From: an uncultured Bacteroidales bacterium
Lineage (GTDB): Bacteria; Bacteroidota; Bacteroidia; Bacteroidales; ML635J-15
Length of the DNA: 64,000 nt
Assembly (NCBI GenBank): GCA_937899245.1
Contig: CALDKB010000047.1
Span: forward strand, 62,001-126,000
Reading direction: 5' to 3'
Part shown: one piece after another, positions 1 to 10,000 of the stretch
How positions within the stretch are numbered: the stretch's first letter is position 1
How the letters are laid out: each line of letters begins with the position of its first letter
Translations under genes and position numbers: made by a program
The notes under the pieces: model-generated
Database searches by the model: none
Told to the model about the DNA's origin: nothing
What the model saw: the letters and a program-made list of their open reading frames with translations, nothing else

Positions 1-1116
1 CTTAGTACCCTTTGACTTTTCAGAACCGATTGTGCTGAACCATTCTGCACCCTTATTGATAATAACAGGAACGTTTGCGAAAGTTTCAACATTGTTTACG
101 TTAGATGGTTTTGCCATGTAACCGCTTACTGCTGGGAATGGTGGTTTCAAAGTAGGTTCACCACGCTGACCTTCCATAGAGTGGATAAGAGCAGTTTCCT
201 CACCGCAAACGAATGCACCAGCACCGTAACGGAGTTCGATATCGAATTCGAAGTTAGTTCCGAAGATATTCTTTCCAAGAAGACCATATTCGCGAGCCTG
301 GCTGATAGCAACCTGCAATCTGTGGATTGCTAATGGATATTCAGCACGGATATAGATCAAACCCTTTGTTGCGTTGATAGCGTAACCGCAGATAGCCATA
401 GCTTCGATGATTCCGTTCGGGTCACCTTCAAGAATTGAACGGTCCATGAATGCACCTGGGTCACCTTCGTCAGCGTTACAGATAACATATTTCTGGTCAG
501 CAGCGTTCTTTGCGCAAAGTTCCCATTTCATACCAGTTGGGAAACCTGCACCACCACGACCGCGAAGGCCAGAAGCCTTAACAACTGCTATAGTGTCCTG
601 TGGGGTCATTGTAGTAAGAACCTTTGCCAATGCAGTGTAACCATCGTGAGCGATAGAATCTTCGATGTCTTCTGGATTGATCAAACCACAGTTACGCAAA
701 GCGATACGAGTCTGCTTCTTGTAGAATTCCATGTGTTTAGAGTCGCTTACGTGTTCCTGAGTCTTCGGGTCAACGTAAAGAAGACGTGTTACCTTGTTAC
801 CTTTTACAACATGTTCTGCAACGATTTCCTTTGCGTCTTCAGGGGTAACCTGTGTGTAGAAAGTGTTGTCTGGCAATACTTTTACGATAGGTCCTTTTTC
901 GCAGAAGCCAAAGCATCCAGTAGGAACTACCTTTACTTCATTTGACAAACCATTTGCAGCGATTTCATCTCTCAACTGCTTCATGATTTCAGTGCTCTTA
1001 GATGCTGTACAGCCTGTACCACCGCATACCAAGAGGTGCATCTTGTACTTCATCGATTTGCCTTGCATACTTTCTTTAATCTTTGTTAAGTCTGCAAGAT
1101 TCTGAATTTTATTCAT
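1..1116 (-). CDS. NADH-oxidising hydrogenase/complex I subunit, NuoF/HydB-like (3' end outside window)
   Basis: This is the first 372 codons of a NuoF-family flavoprotein; the rest lies left of position 1. Residues about 25-110 form a thioredoxin-like [2Fe-2S] domain (C31 and C36, then a later GCFGFC motif). The FMN/NADH-binding core follows, with GLRGRGGAGFPTGMKW and NADEGDPGAFMD. A fused N-terminal ferredoxin-like domain is typical of HydB/HndC subunits of electron-bifurcating [FeFe] hydrogenases rather than plain respiratory NuoF, so I infer NADH oxidation coupled to ferredoxin and hydrogen. The C-terminal iron-sulfur cluster region cannot be seen. The start at 1116 is set by a good Shine-Dalgarno (GGAGGAT), unusual in this window. 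Partner subunits would lie beyond the left edge. Family is certain; the exact complex is inferred. Confidence 0.9.
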   Translation of the reverse strand, partial: MNKIQNLADLTKIKESMQGKSMKYKMHLLVCGGTGCTASKSTEIMKQLRDEIAANGLSNEVKVVPTGCFGFCEKGPIVKVLPDNTFYTQVTPEDAKEIVAEHVVKGNKVTRLLYVDPKTQEHVSDSKHMEFYKKQTRIALRNCGLINPEDIEDSIAHDGYTALAKVLTTMTPQDTIAVVKASGLRGRGGAGFPTGMKWELCAKNAADQKYVICNADEGDPGAFMDRSILEGDPNGIIEAMAICGYAINATKGLIYIRAEYPLAIHRLQVAISQAREYGLLGKNIFGTNFEFDIELRYGAGAFVCGEETALIHSMEGQRGEPTLKPPFPAVSGYMAKPSNVNNVETFANVPVIINKGAEWFSTIGSEKSKGTK

Positions 1117-1169
1117 ACTTATCCTCCAAAGTTAAATTTGAAATTATTTGTACTTAATATTGTTGTCTC

Positions 1170-1183
1170 CTAATTAAAATTAG
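1170..1183. promoter_or_regulatory. Small palindrome just inside the hydrogenase-subunit leader
   Basis: CTAATT-AA-AATTAG is a perfect inverted repeat a few bases downstream of the predicted transcription start, a position where a bound repressor would block transcription. It is short and AT-rich, so chance is possible. Confidence 0.3.
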
Positions 1184-1187
1184 ATGG

Positions 1188-1195
1188 CAAAATTA
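1188..1195 (-). promoter_or_regulatory. -7 promoter box of the NuoF/HydB-like gene
   Basis: TAATTTTG on the minus strand fits the Bacteroidetes -7 consensus TAnnTTTG, about 72 bases before the start codon. No convincing -33 TTTG is seen. Confidence 0.5.
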
Positions 1196-1625
1196 CTTCT
1201 TTTTTTCTTCTTTCCCCTATGTTTTAAAGCACCGTTTTTATGCCGATTGCTATTTTTAATAAATCAGGTAAAAAAATAACGTTGATGACTTGTTCAGTAT
1301 GTTGATTATTAAGAATATATGAACGATATGCTTGGCGTGCAAATAATATTTCCATGTTGTTAAACATATAATCCATTGATTTTTAAATATGTTTAAAAAT
1401 GTATATATGTGTTGTTTAACAACAACCTAAAGCGTTTTTTTTGATATGAAAATTTGTCGATTGAATAAATGTAGACTTTTTGTGACTGGAGTTGTCGCGA
1501 TTGATTTCTAAAAAATCTTGTAATGAAAAAAAGTGCGTAAATCAGCGGAAGGTGGAAAAATAAATAGGTTCCCGCAAGTTTACGCACAAAAAATGAAACT
1601 GAATAATAGGAATATTTCGATTCGG
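1196..1625. other. AT-rich intergenic stretch without a supported gene
   Basis: I see no supported gene. An imperfect inverted repeat lies at 1356-1369 and about 1405-1425 (GTTGTTAAACATAT against a copy interrupted by four extra bases). It could be a hairpin between the hydrogenase-subunit promoter and the 3' end of the neighbouring nuclease gene, which reads toward this stretch. A 64-codon minus-strand reading frame inside it has no coding character. Confidence 0.4.
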
Positions 1626-3202
1626 TTATTTCATCCTTTCGACAACATAACGACCGATTATTTTCTTTAATTCTGTAAAAACGCTGTTGTCGTTAATAGA
1701 ACCCCAATGTTTTTCAAAAATTGGATTGTTTCTGTCGAATATGCCTCTTTCTTTTCTGTAGATTATTAAACGCTCCTTATCGCATAAAGCCAATATGCTG
1801 GCTGACATCATTTTGCAATAAGATAATGCTTGGTTGAATGCATTTGTCTTTTCTGTCATATTTCGCATATCGAATTTTGCTTCAAGTACGAATGGCGCAT
1901 TTTGAAAATGTTCTTCTCCGTATGGGAAAAATACGAAATCGGGAATTGCTTTTAGCCCACGACCTGCTTTTGTGATAATTGTCTGTTCCAGTCGTGCTCG
2001 GAATATCCAAGTTTTTCAAGCAATGGTATCAGCAATTTTTCTTCAACATCCTTTTCGTTTTTTACAGTTATATTGATGTCTAAATTGGGACTGTAAAGTT
2101 GTGGTAATGTAGATGTGTCAAATCCTTTTTCTCGTATTAATCTTTGTATTTCGGTATAGTCTTTTGCTGTAAGTTTAACTCCGTATATTCCTTGAAGATT
2201 TTTCCGAACAATTGGAATGTTTGATGTATATGCGTCTGATTTTAGTTCAGAAAAATGAATAGGCTCAACTTTTATCCCTTGAGTAACGTATGTCCTGCAA
2301 TAATAGTAATCGAATGGATTGATGACTCCATCGTATTTTGCTCTCCAAATAGAATGAATGCAGCTGTATGGTGTTCTGCAATAAAGTACAATGATATCGC
2401 CTTTTTTTGTTTCTTCGTTTCCTGCCCAAAGAAGTCCCTCATTTGTACCGTTAAATTCTTCTAAATCTTTATAGTCTTCTTTGCTTCCTCCTGTTAGCCA
2501 AATGTTTGTCGGTTCAGGCAATTCTTTATTTGTTTGTTTCTCTTCAAACATCGAAGCGTAATCATATAGGCAGGCACAAAATTCTCCACTTGTTAAATTG
2601 TTTGCCTTTTGATATTTTTCAAAAGCTTCACATATGTCACAGTAGTACATTATTCTAGCTTTGTGATTGTTTCGTGGCGGAATTGGTGGTAGGTTTATTC
2701 CTAATATATCGCAGTGTTTGATAATAATGTCAAAATGATCGGCAACAAGAATTGGTTTGAATAAATCGGGACGTTTTAAATACAATAATGTGCTGACAAT
2801 ATGTATGTAATTGCCAATGTTTCTATATTCACCTTTTTTATAGTATGACCATGTTTCTGAAAATGAAAATCCTCTTTCTTTGTCTTCTTCTTTGTCAGGT
2901 TTTATTAATCCGTAAATATTAGAATTATCAATAAGCCACTCAAAAAATGTTCTTACATCAGATATTTCATTATAGTTGATTTTTAGTAGTTTATAATTTT
3001 CATTAGCGTACCAGACATCGTCTCTAAAATTATTTTTTGTCTTTTCTATTGTGTCATTTCCTATTATATAATATTTAGCAAAAGGCTCAAACATACTTTC
3101 TGTATCAACATATTTCTTTGTTTTATACACATTTTCATAAGTATCAATTGCTTTCTTGCCTCTTTCCGAAGCCTTGTACATTTCCCAAACTTGCTTATAC
3201 AT
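1626..3202 (-). pseudogene. EVE-domain / PD-(D/E)XK restriction-like nuclease, frameshifted
   Basis: Two minus-strand frames (3202-1952 and the frame ending at 1626) form one protein of about 520 residues broken by a single-base (-1) shift near 1985-1995. Residues 1 to about 225 are helical and unrecognised. Residues about 230-370 look like an EVE/PUA-type domain (GDIIVLYCRTPYS, IWRAKYDG, then YYYCRTYV), a fold that can read modified bases. After the shift, the other frame carries a PD-(D/E)XK nuclease core: an RQ-type approach, IPDFVFF, about 18 residues, then EAK. The arrangement resembles modification-dependent restriction enzymes; that role is inferred. The gene stands alone between the hydrogenase subunit and valS. 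The break falls at the edge of the nuclease domain, so it is either a disabled gene or a sequencing error. A programmed shift is unlikely because there is no classic slippery heptamer. Confidence 0.75.
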
Positions 3203-3226
3203 AAAATTGTGGTTTATTGATTGTTA

Positions 3227-3234
3227 CAAAAGTA
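3227..3234 (-). promoter_or_regulatory. -7 promoter box of the EVE nuclease gene
   Basis: TACTTTTG on the minus strand, 25 bases before the start at 3202; matches TAnnTTTG. It sits back to back with the valS promoter. Confidence 0.5.
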
Positions 3235-3278
3235 AATAATCATTTTAAATATAGGTCTGTTTATCAGCCAAAATTCAT

Positions 3279-3286
3279 TACTTTTG
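3279..3286 (+). promoter_or_regulatory. -7 promoter box of valS
   Basis: TACTTTTG, 36 bases before the ATG at 3322, with TCTG (one mismatch to TTTG) about 19 bases further upstream at 3256-3259. Because the box lies inside the longest open frame, which begins at 3217, it supports the later start at 3322. Confidence 0.55.
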
Positions 3287-3321
3287 CAGACTTTTTAATT
3301 AATAGGAATAAAAGTTTCAAT

Positions 3322-5943
3322 ATGGAATTATCAGCTAAATACGAACCTCAAGAAATCGAGAAGAAATGGTACGACTACTGGATGGAACACAAGCTTTTCC
3401 ATTCGGAGCCAGACGGACGTGAACCATACGTTGTTGTTATCCCACCACCAAATGTTACGGGAATTTTGCACATGGGGCACATGCTTAACAATACAATTCA
3501 GGACATTCTTGTCCGTCGTGCCCGTATGACCGGCAAAAATGCAGTTTGGGTTCCCGGTACCGACCACGCTTCAATCGCTACAGAAGCTAAGGTTGTAAAT
3601 AAGTTGGCTCAGCAGGGTATCAAGAAGACCGATCTTTCGCGTGATGAATTTTTGAAGCATGCTTGGGATTGGACCCACGAGCACGGAGGAATCATTCTTC
3701 AGCAGTTGCGCAAGCTTGGCGCTTCGTGCGACTGGGACCGTACGGCCTTCACAATGGACGAAGAACGTTCGAAGAGCGTTATCAAGGTTTTCTGTGATTT
3801 GTACGACAAGGGCATGATTTACCGCGGTGTCCGCATGGTAAACTGGGATCCGCAGGCAAAGACGGCTCTTTCAGATGAGGAGGTTATCTACAAGGAACAG
3901 AATGGAAAGTTGTATTACCTCCGCTATAAGATTGAGGGCGAGGACGGCTATGCAATTGTCGCTACAACTCGTCCGGAAACTATCATGGGTGATACGGCAA
4001 TGTGTATCAATCCTAACGATCCGAAGAATGCTCACCTGAGGGGCAAGAAGGTAATTGTTCCACTTGTAAACCGCGTAATTCCGGTAATCGAGGATGAATA
4101 TGTAGATATCGAATTTGGTACCGGTTGCTTGAAGGTAACTCCTGCGCACGACGTAAATGACTATATGCTTGGTGAAAAATACAATCTTGAAAGCATTGAT
4201 ATCTTCAATGACGATGGTACTTTGAGCGAAGCTGCCGGAATGTATGTCGGCATGGACCGTTTCGATGTCCGCAAGCAGATTGAGATTGACTTGCAGAATG
4301 CAGGTCTTCTCGAAAAGGTTGAAAGCTATACAAATAAAGTGGGCTATTCAGAACGTACAAATGTCGCAATAGAGCCGAAGCTTTCGATGCAGTGGTTCCT
4401 TAAGATGCAAGATCTTGCTAAGCCAGCTCTTGATGCTGTAATGAACGACAATATCAAGTTCCATCCGGCAAAATACAAAAATACATACAAGCACTGGATG
4501 GAAAACGTTAAGGACTGGTGCGTAAGCCGTCAGTTGTGGTGGGGACATCGCATTCCAGCATATTTCTTGCCGCAGGGCGGATATGTAGTTGCCGAAACTC
4601 CGGAACAGGCTCTCGAAAAGGCAAAAGCAAAAACAGGAAACCAAAACTTGACCCTAAACGACTTGCGTCAGGATTCCGATTGCCTGGATACATGGTTCTC
4701 TTCGTGGTTGTGGCCTATTTCGCTTTTCGATGGCATAAACAACCCTAACAACAAGGAAATAAGTTATTACTACCCAACTTCAGACTTGGTTACAGGTCCT
4801 GATATCATCTTCTTCTGGGTTGCACGTATGATTATGGCAGGTTATCAGTATATGGGCGATATGCCGTTCAGGAACGTATATTTTACTGGTATTGTTCGCG
4901 ATAAGATTGGCCGTAAGATGTCGAAGTCGCTCGGAAATTCACCGGATCCAATTGAATTGATGGAGAAATATGGTGCTGATGGTGTTCGTATGGGTATGAT
5001 GCTTTCGGCTCCTGCAGGAAACGATATTCTTTTCGATGAGGCATTGTGCGAGCAGGGACGTAATTTCAACAACAAGATCTGGAATGCTTTGCGTCTTGTA
5101 AAGGGATGGGAAGTTGCCGATGCGGAGCAGCCAAAGGCAGCTGCTATGGCGATAGAATGGTTTAACTCGAAGTTGAGCCAGACAATCAACGAGCTGGAAG
5201 AGGAATTCTCGAAGTATCGTATTTCCGAGGCCCTTATGACCGTTTACAAGTTGTTCTGGGACGAATTCTCGGCATGGTATCTCGAACTTATCAAGCCAGT
5301 TTACGGACAGCCTATCGACCGCAAGACTTTTGATGCAACCATTGGATTCTTCGAGAAGTTGACATTGCTGTTGCATCCGTTTATGCCTTTTATCACCGAG
5401 GAAATATGGCAGTCGCTGGCAGACCGTAAGGAAGGTGAGAGCATTGTTGTTGCGCCAATGCCTAAAGCAATGCCTGTTGATGAAAAATTGCTAGCAGGTT
5501 TTGAACTTACAAAGGAAATCGTTGCAAATATCCGTACTGTCCGCAAGGAAAAAAATATTCCACAGAAGGAAGCACTTACAATGTCGGTTATCAAGCACGA
5601 AACATATAACGAAAACCTCGATTGCATAATCATGAAGCTATGCAATATGACAGCTATTGATTTCGTGGCAGAAAAACTTCCGCTTTCGGCAGGCTTCATC
5701 GTTAATAAGAACGAATATTTCATTCCTGTTGGGAATATGATTAACAAAGAAGAGGAATTGAAGAAGCTGTATGACGAGTTGGATTATGCACAAAAGTTCC
5801 TTGCGTCGGTAAAGAACAAGTTGGCTAATGAGAACTTTGTTGCACATGCACCAGCTGCCGTTATCGAAAAGGAACGTAAGAAACAGAGCGATGCAGAAAC
5901 TAAGATTAGCATTCTGAACGAGCAGATTGCTGCTTTGCAGTAA
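3322..5943 (+). CDS. valS: Valyl-tRNA synthetase
   Basis: This 873-residue class I aminoacyl-tRNA synthetase charges tRNA-Val with valine in the cytoplasm. The HIGH motif is HMGH at about residues 50-53 and the KMSKS loop is intact at about 532-536. The editing domain lies between them (TTRPETIMGDTA) and the anticodon-binding region follows. A short C-terminal coiled coil (about residues 810-873) is the tRNA-binding arm typical of ValRS. The open frame extends 35 codons upstream, but the promoter box at 3279-3286 and the conserved protein start MELSAKYEPQEIEKKWYDYW favour 3322. It is a single-gene unit ending in a strong terminator at 5961. Confidence 0.97.
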   Translation: MELSAKYEPQEIEKKWYDYWMEHKLFHSEPDGREPYVVVIPPPNVTGILHMGHMLNNTIQDILVRRARMTGKNAVWVPGTDHASIATEAKVVNKLAQQGIKKTDLSRDEFLKHAWDWTHEHGGIILQQLRKLGASCDWDRTAFTMDEERSKSVIKVFCDLYDKGMIYRGVRMVNWDPQAKTALSDEEVIYKEQNGKLYYLRYKIEGEDGYAIVATTRPETIMGDTAMCINPNDPKNAHLRGKKVIVPLVNRVIPVIEDEYVDIEFGTGCLKVTPAHDVNDYMLGEKYNLESIDIFNDDGTLSEAAGMYVGMDRFDVRKQIEIDLQNAGLLEKVESYTNKVGYSERTNVAIEPKLSMQWFLKMQDLAKPALDAVMNDNIKFHPAKYKNTYKHWMENVKDWCVSRQLWWGHRIPAYFLPQGGYVVAETPEQALEKAKAKTGNQNLTLNDLRQDSDCLDTWFSSWLWPISLFDGINNPNNKEISYYYPTSDLVTGPDIIFFWVARMIMAGYQYMGDMPFRNVYFTGIVRDKIGRKMSKSLGNSPDPIELMEKYGADGVRMGMMLSAPAGNDILFDEALCEQGRNFNNKIWNALRLVKGWEVADAEQPKAAAMAIEWFNSKLSQTINELEEEFSKYRISEALMTVYKLFWDEFSAWYLELIKPVYGQPIDRKTFDATIGFFEKLTLLLHPFMPFITEEIWQSLADRKEGESIVVAPMPKAMPVDEKLLAGFELTKEIVANIRTVRKEKNIPQKEALTMSVIKHETYNENLDCIIMKLCNMTAIDFVAEKLPLSAGFIVNKNEYFIPVGNMINKEEELKKLYDELDYAQKFLASVKNKLANENFVAHAPAAVIEKERKKQSDAETKISILNEQIAALQ

Positions 5944-5960
5944 TATTTTGAAATAGATCT

Positions 5961-5999
5961 AAATCCCATTTTCGTTTTTCGAAAATGGGATTTTTTTTT
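5961..5999 (+). terminator. Rho-independent terminator of valS
   Basis: A perfect 14-bp stem (AAATCCCATTTTCG) with a five-base loop is followed by a run of T, 17 bases after the valS stop. Confidence 0.9.
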
Positions 6000-6047
6000 G
6001 CAACGTTGCAGATTGTTGTCTGCGACGAGTGTAATGAAAGAAGAGGC

Positions 6048-6545
6048 TTACTTAAAATCCTTCAGCTTGTCGGAAACGATTTTCCGTGCCGAGAAAATTC
6101 TGCTTTTCACTGTTCCTATTGGCAAGTGCGTGACATCTGCGATTTCTTTGTATTTGTAGCCGTCGATGTACATAGTCAGTGGAACGTTGTAATCTGCATT
6201 TAGTGATGATAGGGTGGTCGTGATGTCGTTAGTGTCGATTTCCATTTCGGCATTGTCGTTGTGTCCCCATTTGTTTTTTAGCATGTCGTCGTTGTCGAGC
6301 ATGTTGTGATCTGTCTTTTTAGCCGAAAGTTTTGAGATGCTGTTGAGGTATAGATTGTGGATGATAGTCATCATCCATGCTTTGAAGTTGGTGTCTTGGT
6401 AAGCATCACGGCAAAGTATTGCCTTTAGATATGCTTCCTGCACAAGGTCTTTTGCGTCATCATGATTTCTGGTTAATGTTAAAGCATAAGCCAATAGGCT
6501 TTTCTCACAGCCAATGAGGCTGGAATTAAAATCGTTCGTGTCCAT
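6048..6545 (-). CDS. ECF RNA polymerase sigma factor
   Basis: This 165-residue sigma-70 family protein has the two-domain ECF layout. Region 2 covers about residues 15-80, with DAKDLVQEAYLKA and WMMTIIHNLYLN for -10 recognition. Region 4 covers about residues 110-160, with YKYKEIADVTHLPIGTVKSR as the helix-turn-helix for -35 contact. ECF factors usually answer envelope or surface signals through an anti-sigma factor, but none is encoded next to it, so the regulator is elsewhere or absent. It has its own promoter and runs toward the valS terminator. The family is clear; the regulon cannot be told. Confidence 0.92.
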   Translation of the reverse strand: MDTNDFNSSLIGCEKSLLAYALTLTRNHDDAKDLVQEAYLKAILCRDAYQDTNFKAWMMTIIHNLYLNSISKLSAKKTDHNMLDNDDMLKNKWGHNDNAEMEIDTNDITTTLSSLNADYNVPLTMYIDGYKYKEIADVTHLPIGTVKSRIFSARKIVSDKLKDFK

Positions 6546-6577
6546 TTTATCATTTTGTTAATTGGTTTATTCATTTG

Positions 6578-6585
6578 CAAATATA
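6578..6585 (-). promoter_or_regulatory. -7 promoter box of the ECF sigma factor
   Basis: TATATTTG on the minus strand, 33 bases before the start at 6545, matches TAnnTTTG. Confidence 0.5.
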
Positions 6586-6691
6586 TTCGTAGTTTCGAAA
6601 AATAAGGAAAAGTTTTAGTTAAATTTTTGTGAAATTTTAATTTGTATTAGTTCTTTTTTTGAAGCTATGACTTTGTTAGACAGGGAGTAAC

Positions 6692-6727
6692 AAAAAAAAC
6701 GGCAGGAAACCCTGCCGTTTTTTTTTT
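6692..6727 (-). terminator. Terminator of the efflux operon
   Basis: A 7-bp GC-rich stem (CGGCAGG/CCTGCCG, four-base loop) is flanked by A and T runs that extend the pairing, so it could work on both strands. It lies just past the PII-like gene stop at 6741. Confidence 0.88.
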
Positions 6728-6740
6728 AGAATGAAAAAAA

Positions 6741-7034
6741 TTAAATCATTTTTTCGATGTCCCATACAAAAGCTTTGACTCCGACTTCTCTGTTTCTGTT
6801 GTCAAGTTTCTTGACAGTGTCTAGCAATTCGGGAACTTTTTCGTTGGGCACAACTGTAATTATAGCAGAGTTCATTTCTGGCCATGTATGTGTTCCTCTG
6901 CGAGGTTCACCGTCTTTAGTTCCTCTGCCCTGAACGTTTTCCCAATATGTGAAGCCTCTAATTTCCAATGTGTCGAGAATATATTCTACACGTTCTGTAT
7001 TTGCTTGGTTATATACTATGAATACTGCTTTCAT
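6741..7034 (-). CDS. PII-like small protein linked to an RND pump
   Basis: This 97-residue protein begins MKAVFIVYNQANTERVEYIL and looks like the PII (GlnB/GlnK) ferredoxin-like fold: an opening beta strand, a helix, a T-loop-like stretch (about residues 36-55, GRGTKDGEPRRGTHTW) and a last strand. It is the last gene of the efflux operon; its start overlaps the pump stop by one base (TAATG), so translation is probably coupled. PII-like proteins beside transporters often bind a nucleotide or metal and adjust transport. I infer a role in sensing or tuning the RND pump. The canonical PII uridylylation tyrosine is not evident, so it is unlikely to be a standard nitrogen regulator. Confidence 0.72.
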   Translation of the reverse strand: MKAVFIVYNQANTERVEYILDTLEIRGFTYWENVQGRGTKDGEPRRGTHTWPEMNSAIITVVPNEKVPELLDTVKKLDNRNREVGVKAFVWDIEKMI

Positions 7035-10000
7035 TATTCAATGTTTTTAGGTTGAACATTAGTGTTAGCTGAGTCGATTCTATTGCCGTCTTCGTCGTAG
7101 TCATCGTTGTTGATGTCCATGAATACGAATTGTTTGCGAATCTTCTTCTGGTCATCCTTTTCGTTCTTGCGGCAGAATATACCATACAATACAGGAACTA
7201 CAACCAAGGTAATGAACGTAGAAACGGTAAGACCACCGATAACTACGATACCCATGCCTTGCCACATTTCGGAACCTTCGCTGGTACTCATTGCCATTGG
7301 CACCATACCGAGGATTGTTGTGAAAGCGGTCATAAGTACTGGTCGAATACGTGACTGTCCCGACAGTGCGATAGCTTCATTAAGTTCGTAGCCTCTGTCT
7401 CGCATTAAGTTGATGTAGTCAACAAGCACGATACCGTTCTTAACTACAATACCGATAAGTAATATCAAGCCAAGTGCACCCATCATGTCAAGAGTTGCTC
7501 CAGTGATAAGCAAGGCAACGATTGTACCGGTGATTGCAAATGGGATAGACATCATGATGATGAACGGCTTTGAGAATGATTCAAATTGCGATGCCATTAC
7601 GATGTAAACAAGCATCATGATCAGGAGTGCGAGAGTAATCATGTCGCCGAATGTTTCCTGCTGTTTTTCGTACGAACCACCCATACGTGTTGTAATGCCT
7701 AATGGGATTGTGGTTTTGTCGACAACGCCTTGAATATCGTTTGCAAGTTCGCCAAGGGATGCGTTGTAAGGGGTTACGCTGATTGTCAAGTAACGCTGGC
7801 GGTTCTTTCTTTCGATGTTAGGCGGGCACCAGTATTCGTTGATATCGGCGAGTTCCTTCAGTTTGATTTTTTCTCCACGAGGACTCATTATAGTAAGTTC
7901 CTCAATGTCGGTAATACTGTTGCGGAATTCTTCTTTAAGACGAACAACGATGTCGTATTCTTCTCCGTCTTCCTTTAGGTATCCTGCGGTCATTCCGTTT
8001 ACACGGTATCTTACGTATGCTGCAGCAGTGGATGTGCTCAATCCATGTCGAGCAAGTTTTTCTTTGTCGAAATTAATCTGAAGTTCGGCGCGGTCCTCTT
8101 CACGGCTTATGGTAACGTCGCGTGCTGATGGCAGGTCCTGAATCTTGTGCTTAAGTTCTGTAGCAAGAATATTTGTCTGGTCGAAATCGTATCCATAGAC
8201 TTCGAGCGAAACATTATTGCTTGACATACCGCCCTGGCTGCTGGTTGATACCGAGTAGTTGATGATTTCAGGATATGTTTTAAGTTCTTCACGGATAACT
8301 TCGGCAATTTCGAAGATAGTACGTTCACGTTCGTATTTCTTTGATGTACGGACGGTCATGTTAATCTTGTTGTTTGTTGTCGATGCGAACAAAGCAGAAA
8401 CGCTAGATTCGTCGTTCGAGCCTGCCGAGGTTGAAATAACCTTTGTTTCGGGAACCAGTTCGTGAATTCTGCATTCTATCTGGCGTGCTGTCTTCAAGGT
8501 TTCTTCGATGCGGGTACCGCGTTGCAGTTCTATCTTGATGCTCAAGCTACCATTATCCTGCTGTTGCATGAAGTCGGTACCAATGCTTCCGTTTGTAAAT
8601 GGGATAAGAGAAAGTCCGAAAACACCAAAGGCAATAAGCATTGTGATAAGTTTGTGATTCAAGCAAGTACGAAGTAATTTTGAGTACCATAAATCAACCC
8701 AGTCGAATAAGCGTCCCAAGGTGTTCTTGTGTGAGAATATTCTTTTTCTCTGCTTTTCGAGATAAGCGGCTTCTTCGTCCTTGTTAACGAAGAATTTTCT
8801 TGCCTTCAATATCTTTGAGCAAAGCATAGGGATAAGTGTGATTGCAGTTGCAGTAGAAGTACATACAACCAAAGTTACAATCCATCCGAGTTCCTTGAAC
8901 ATAACGCCTGCCATACCGGTAAGCATTGTCAATGGTACGAAAACTGCAACGATAACCAAGGTTGTGGCGATAACAGAAATCCAAACTTCGTTGGTTGCAT
9001 AGATTGCTGCTTCGCGCGGGTTGGAACCTCGTTCGATATGCTTTGTGATATTTTCCAGGACAACGATGGCATCATCCACAACCATACCGATTGCCACGGT
9101 AAGTGATGCAAGTGATACGATGTTCAGCGAACTGTCGGTAAGCATCAGGTATAGGAACGATACGATAAGCGAGATTGGGATTGTCAAGCTGATGATGACA
9201 GTTGAACGCCAGTCGCCAAGGAAAACCAGAACTACCAAAACAACGAACAGTAATGCGTAGAAGATTGATTCTGCCAGACCATAGATGGCGTTTTTGATTT
9301 CGATAGAACCATCGCGGATAACAGTACATTTGATGTCGGGAGGCAATGTTTTCATGATCTTTGCCATTTCCTCGTTGATTTCCTCGCAAATCTGTACAGT
9401 ATTAGCTCCGGTTTGCTTGGTTATCTGGATACGAGCACCTTCACGGCCAAGGATTTCCTGTCCGTCTTCGAGGATGCTGATTCTTTCATCAAGAGAGAGG
9501 TCTTTAATTGTATCGCGTACAGTTGCAAGGTCTCTTACGAAAACTTGTTTGCCGTCGGCGGTTGTTGTAACAACAATGTTGTTGATTTCTTCGCTTTCCT
9601 TGTATTCGCTTTCGACGCGAAGCTGATATTGCTCTTTACCCATCTTGACGGTACCGGAAGCAAGGTTGAGGTTGTTGCCAGAAATAGCCGAGCCGACAGT
9701 TTCAACAGACAGGTTGTATGCGTCGAGCTGGTTAGGGTCGAGGTCGATGTATATGTAGCGGTCGGGAGCACCGGTAAGCGAAATGTTACCGATACCATCA
9801 ACACGGTTTAATACGTTGACTACATTATCATCGAGGATTTTTTCCAGTCCGGCATAACTTTCCTCGGCGGTGAAACCGAGCTGCATGATTGGCATCTGGC
9901 TTGAACTCATCTTGAGGATCATAGGACGGCTGACACCATCTGGCAGGTTGTCGTATACGAAGTCGACGTATGTGCGGACATCGTTCATTACCTCGTCGAG

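Noticed and set aside
407..1105. Plus-strand open frames inside the hydrogenase subunit gene
   Set aside because: They are reverse-strand shadows of the strongly conserved NuoF/HydB-like gene and show no recognisable domain.
1393..1587. 64-codon minus-strand frame
   Set aside because: AT-rich spacer with no promoter box, ribosome site or protein features.
1980..2000. Programmed -1 frameshift in the EVE nuclease
   Set aside because: No X XXY YYZ heptamer and no obvious stimulatory hairpin; mutation or sequence error is simpler.
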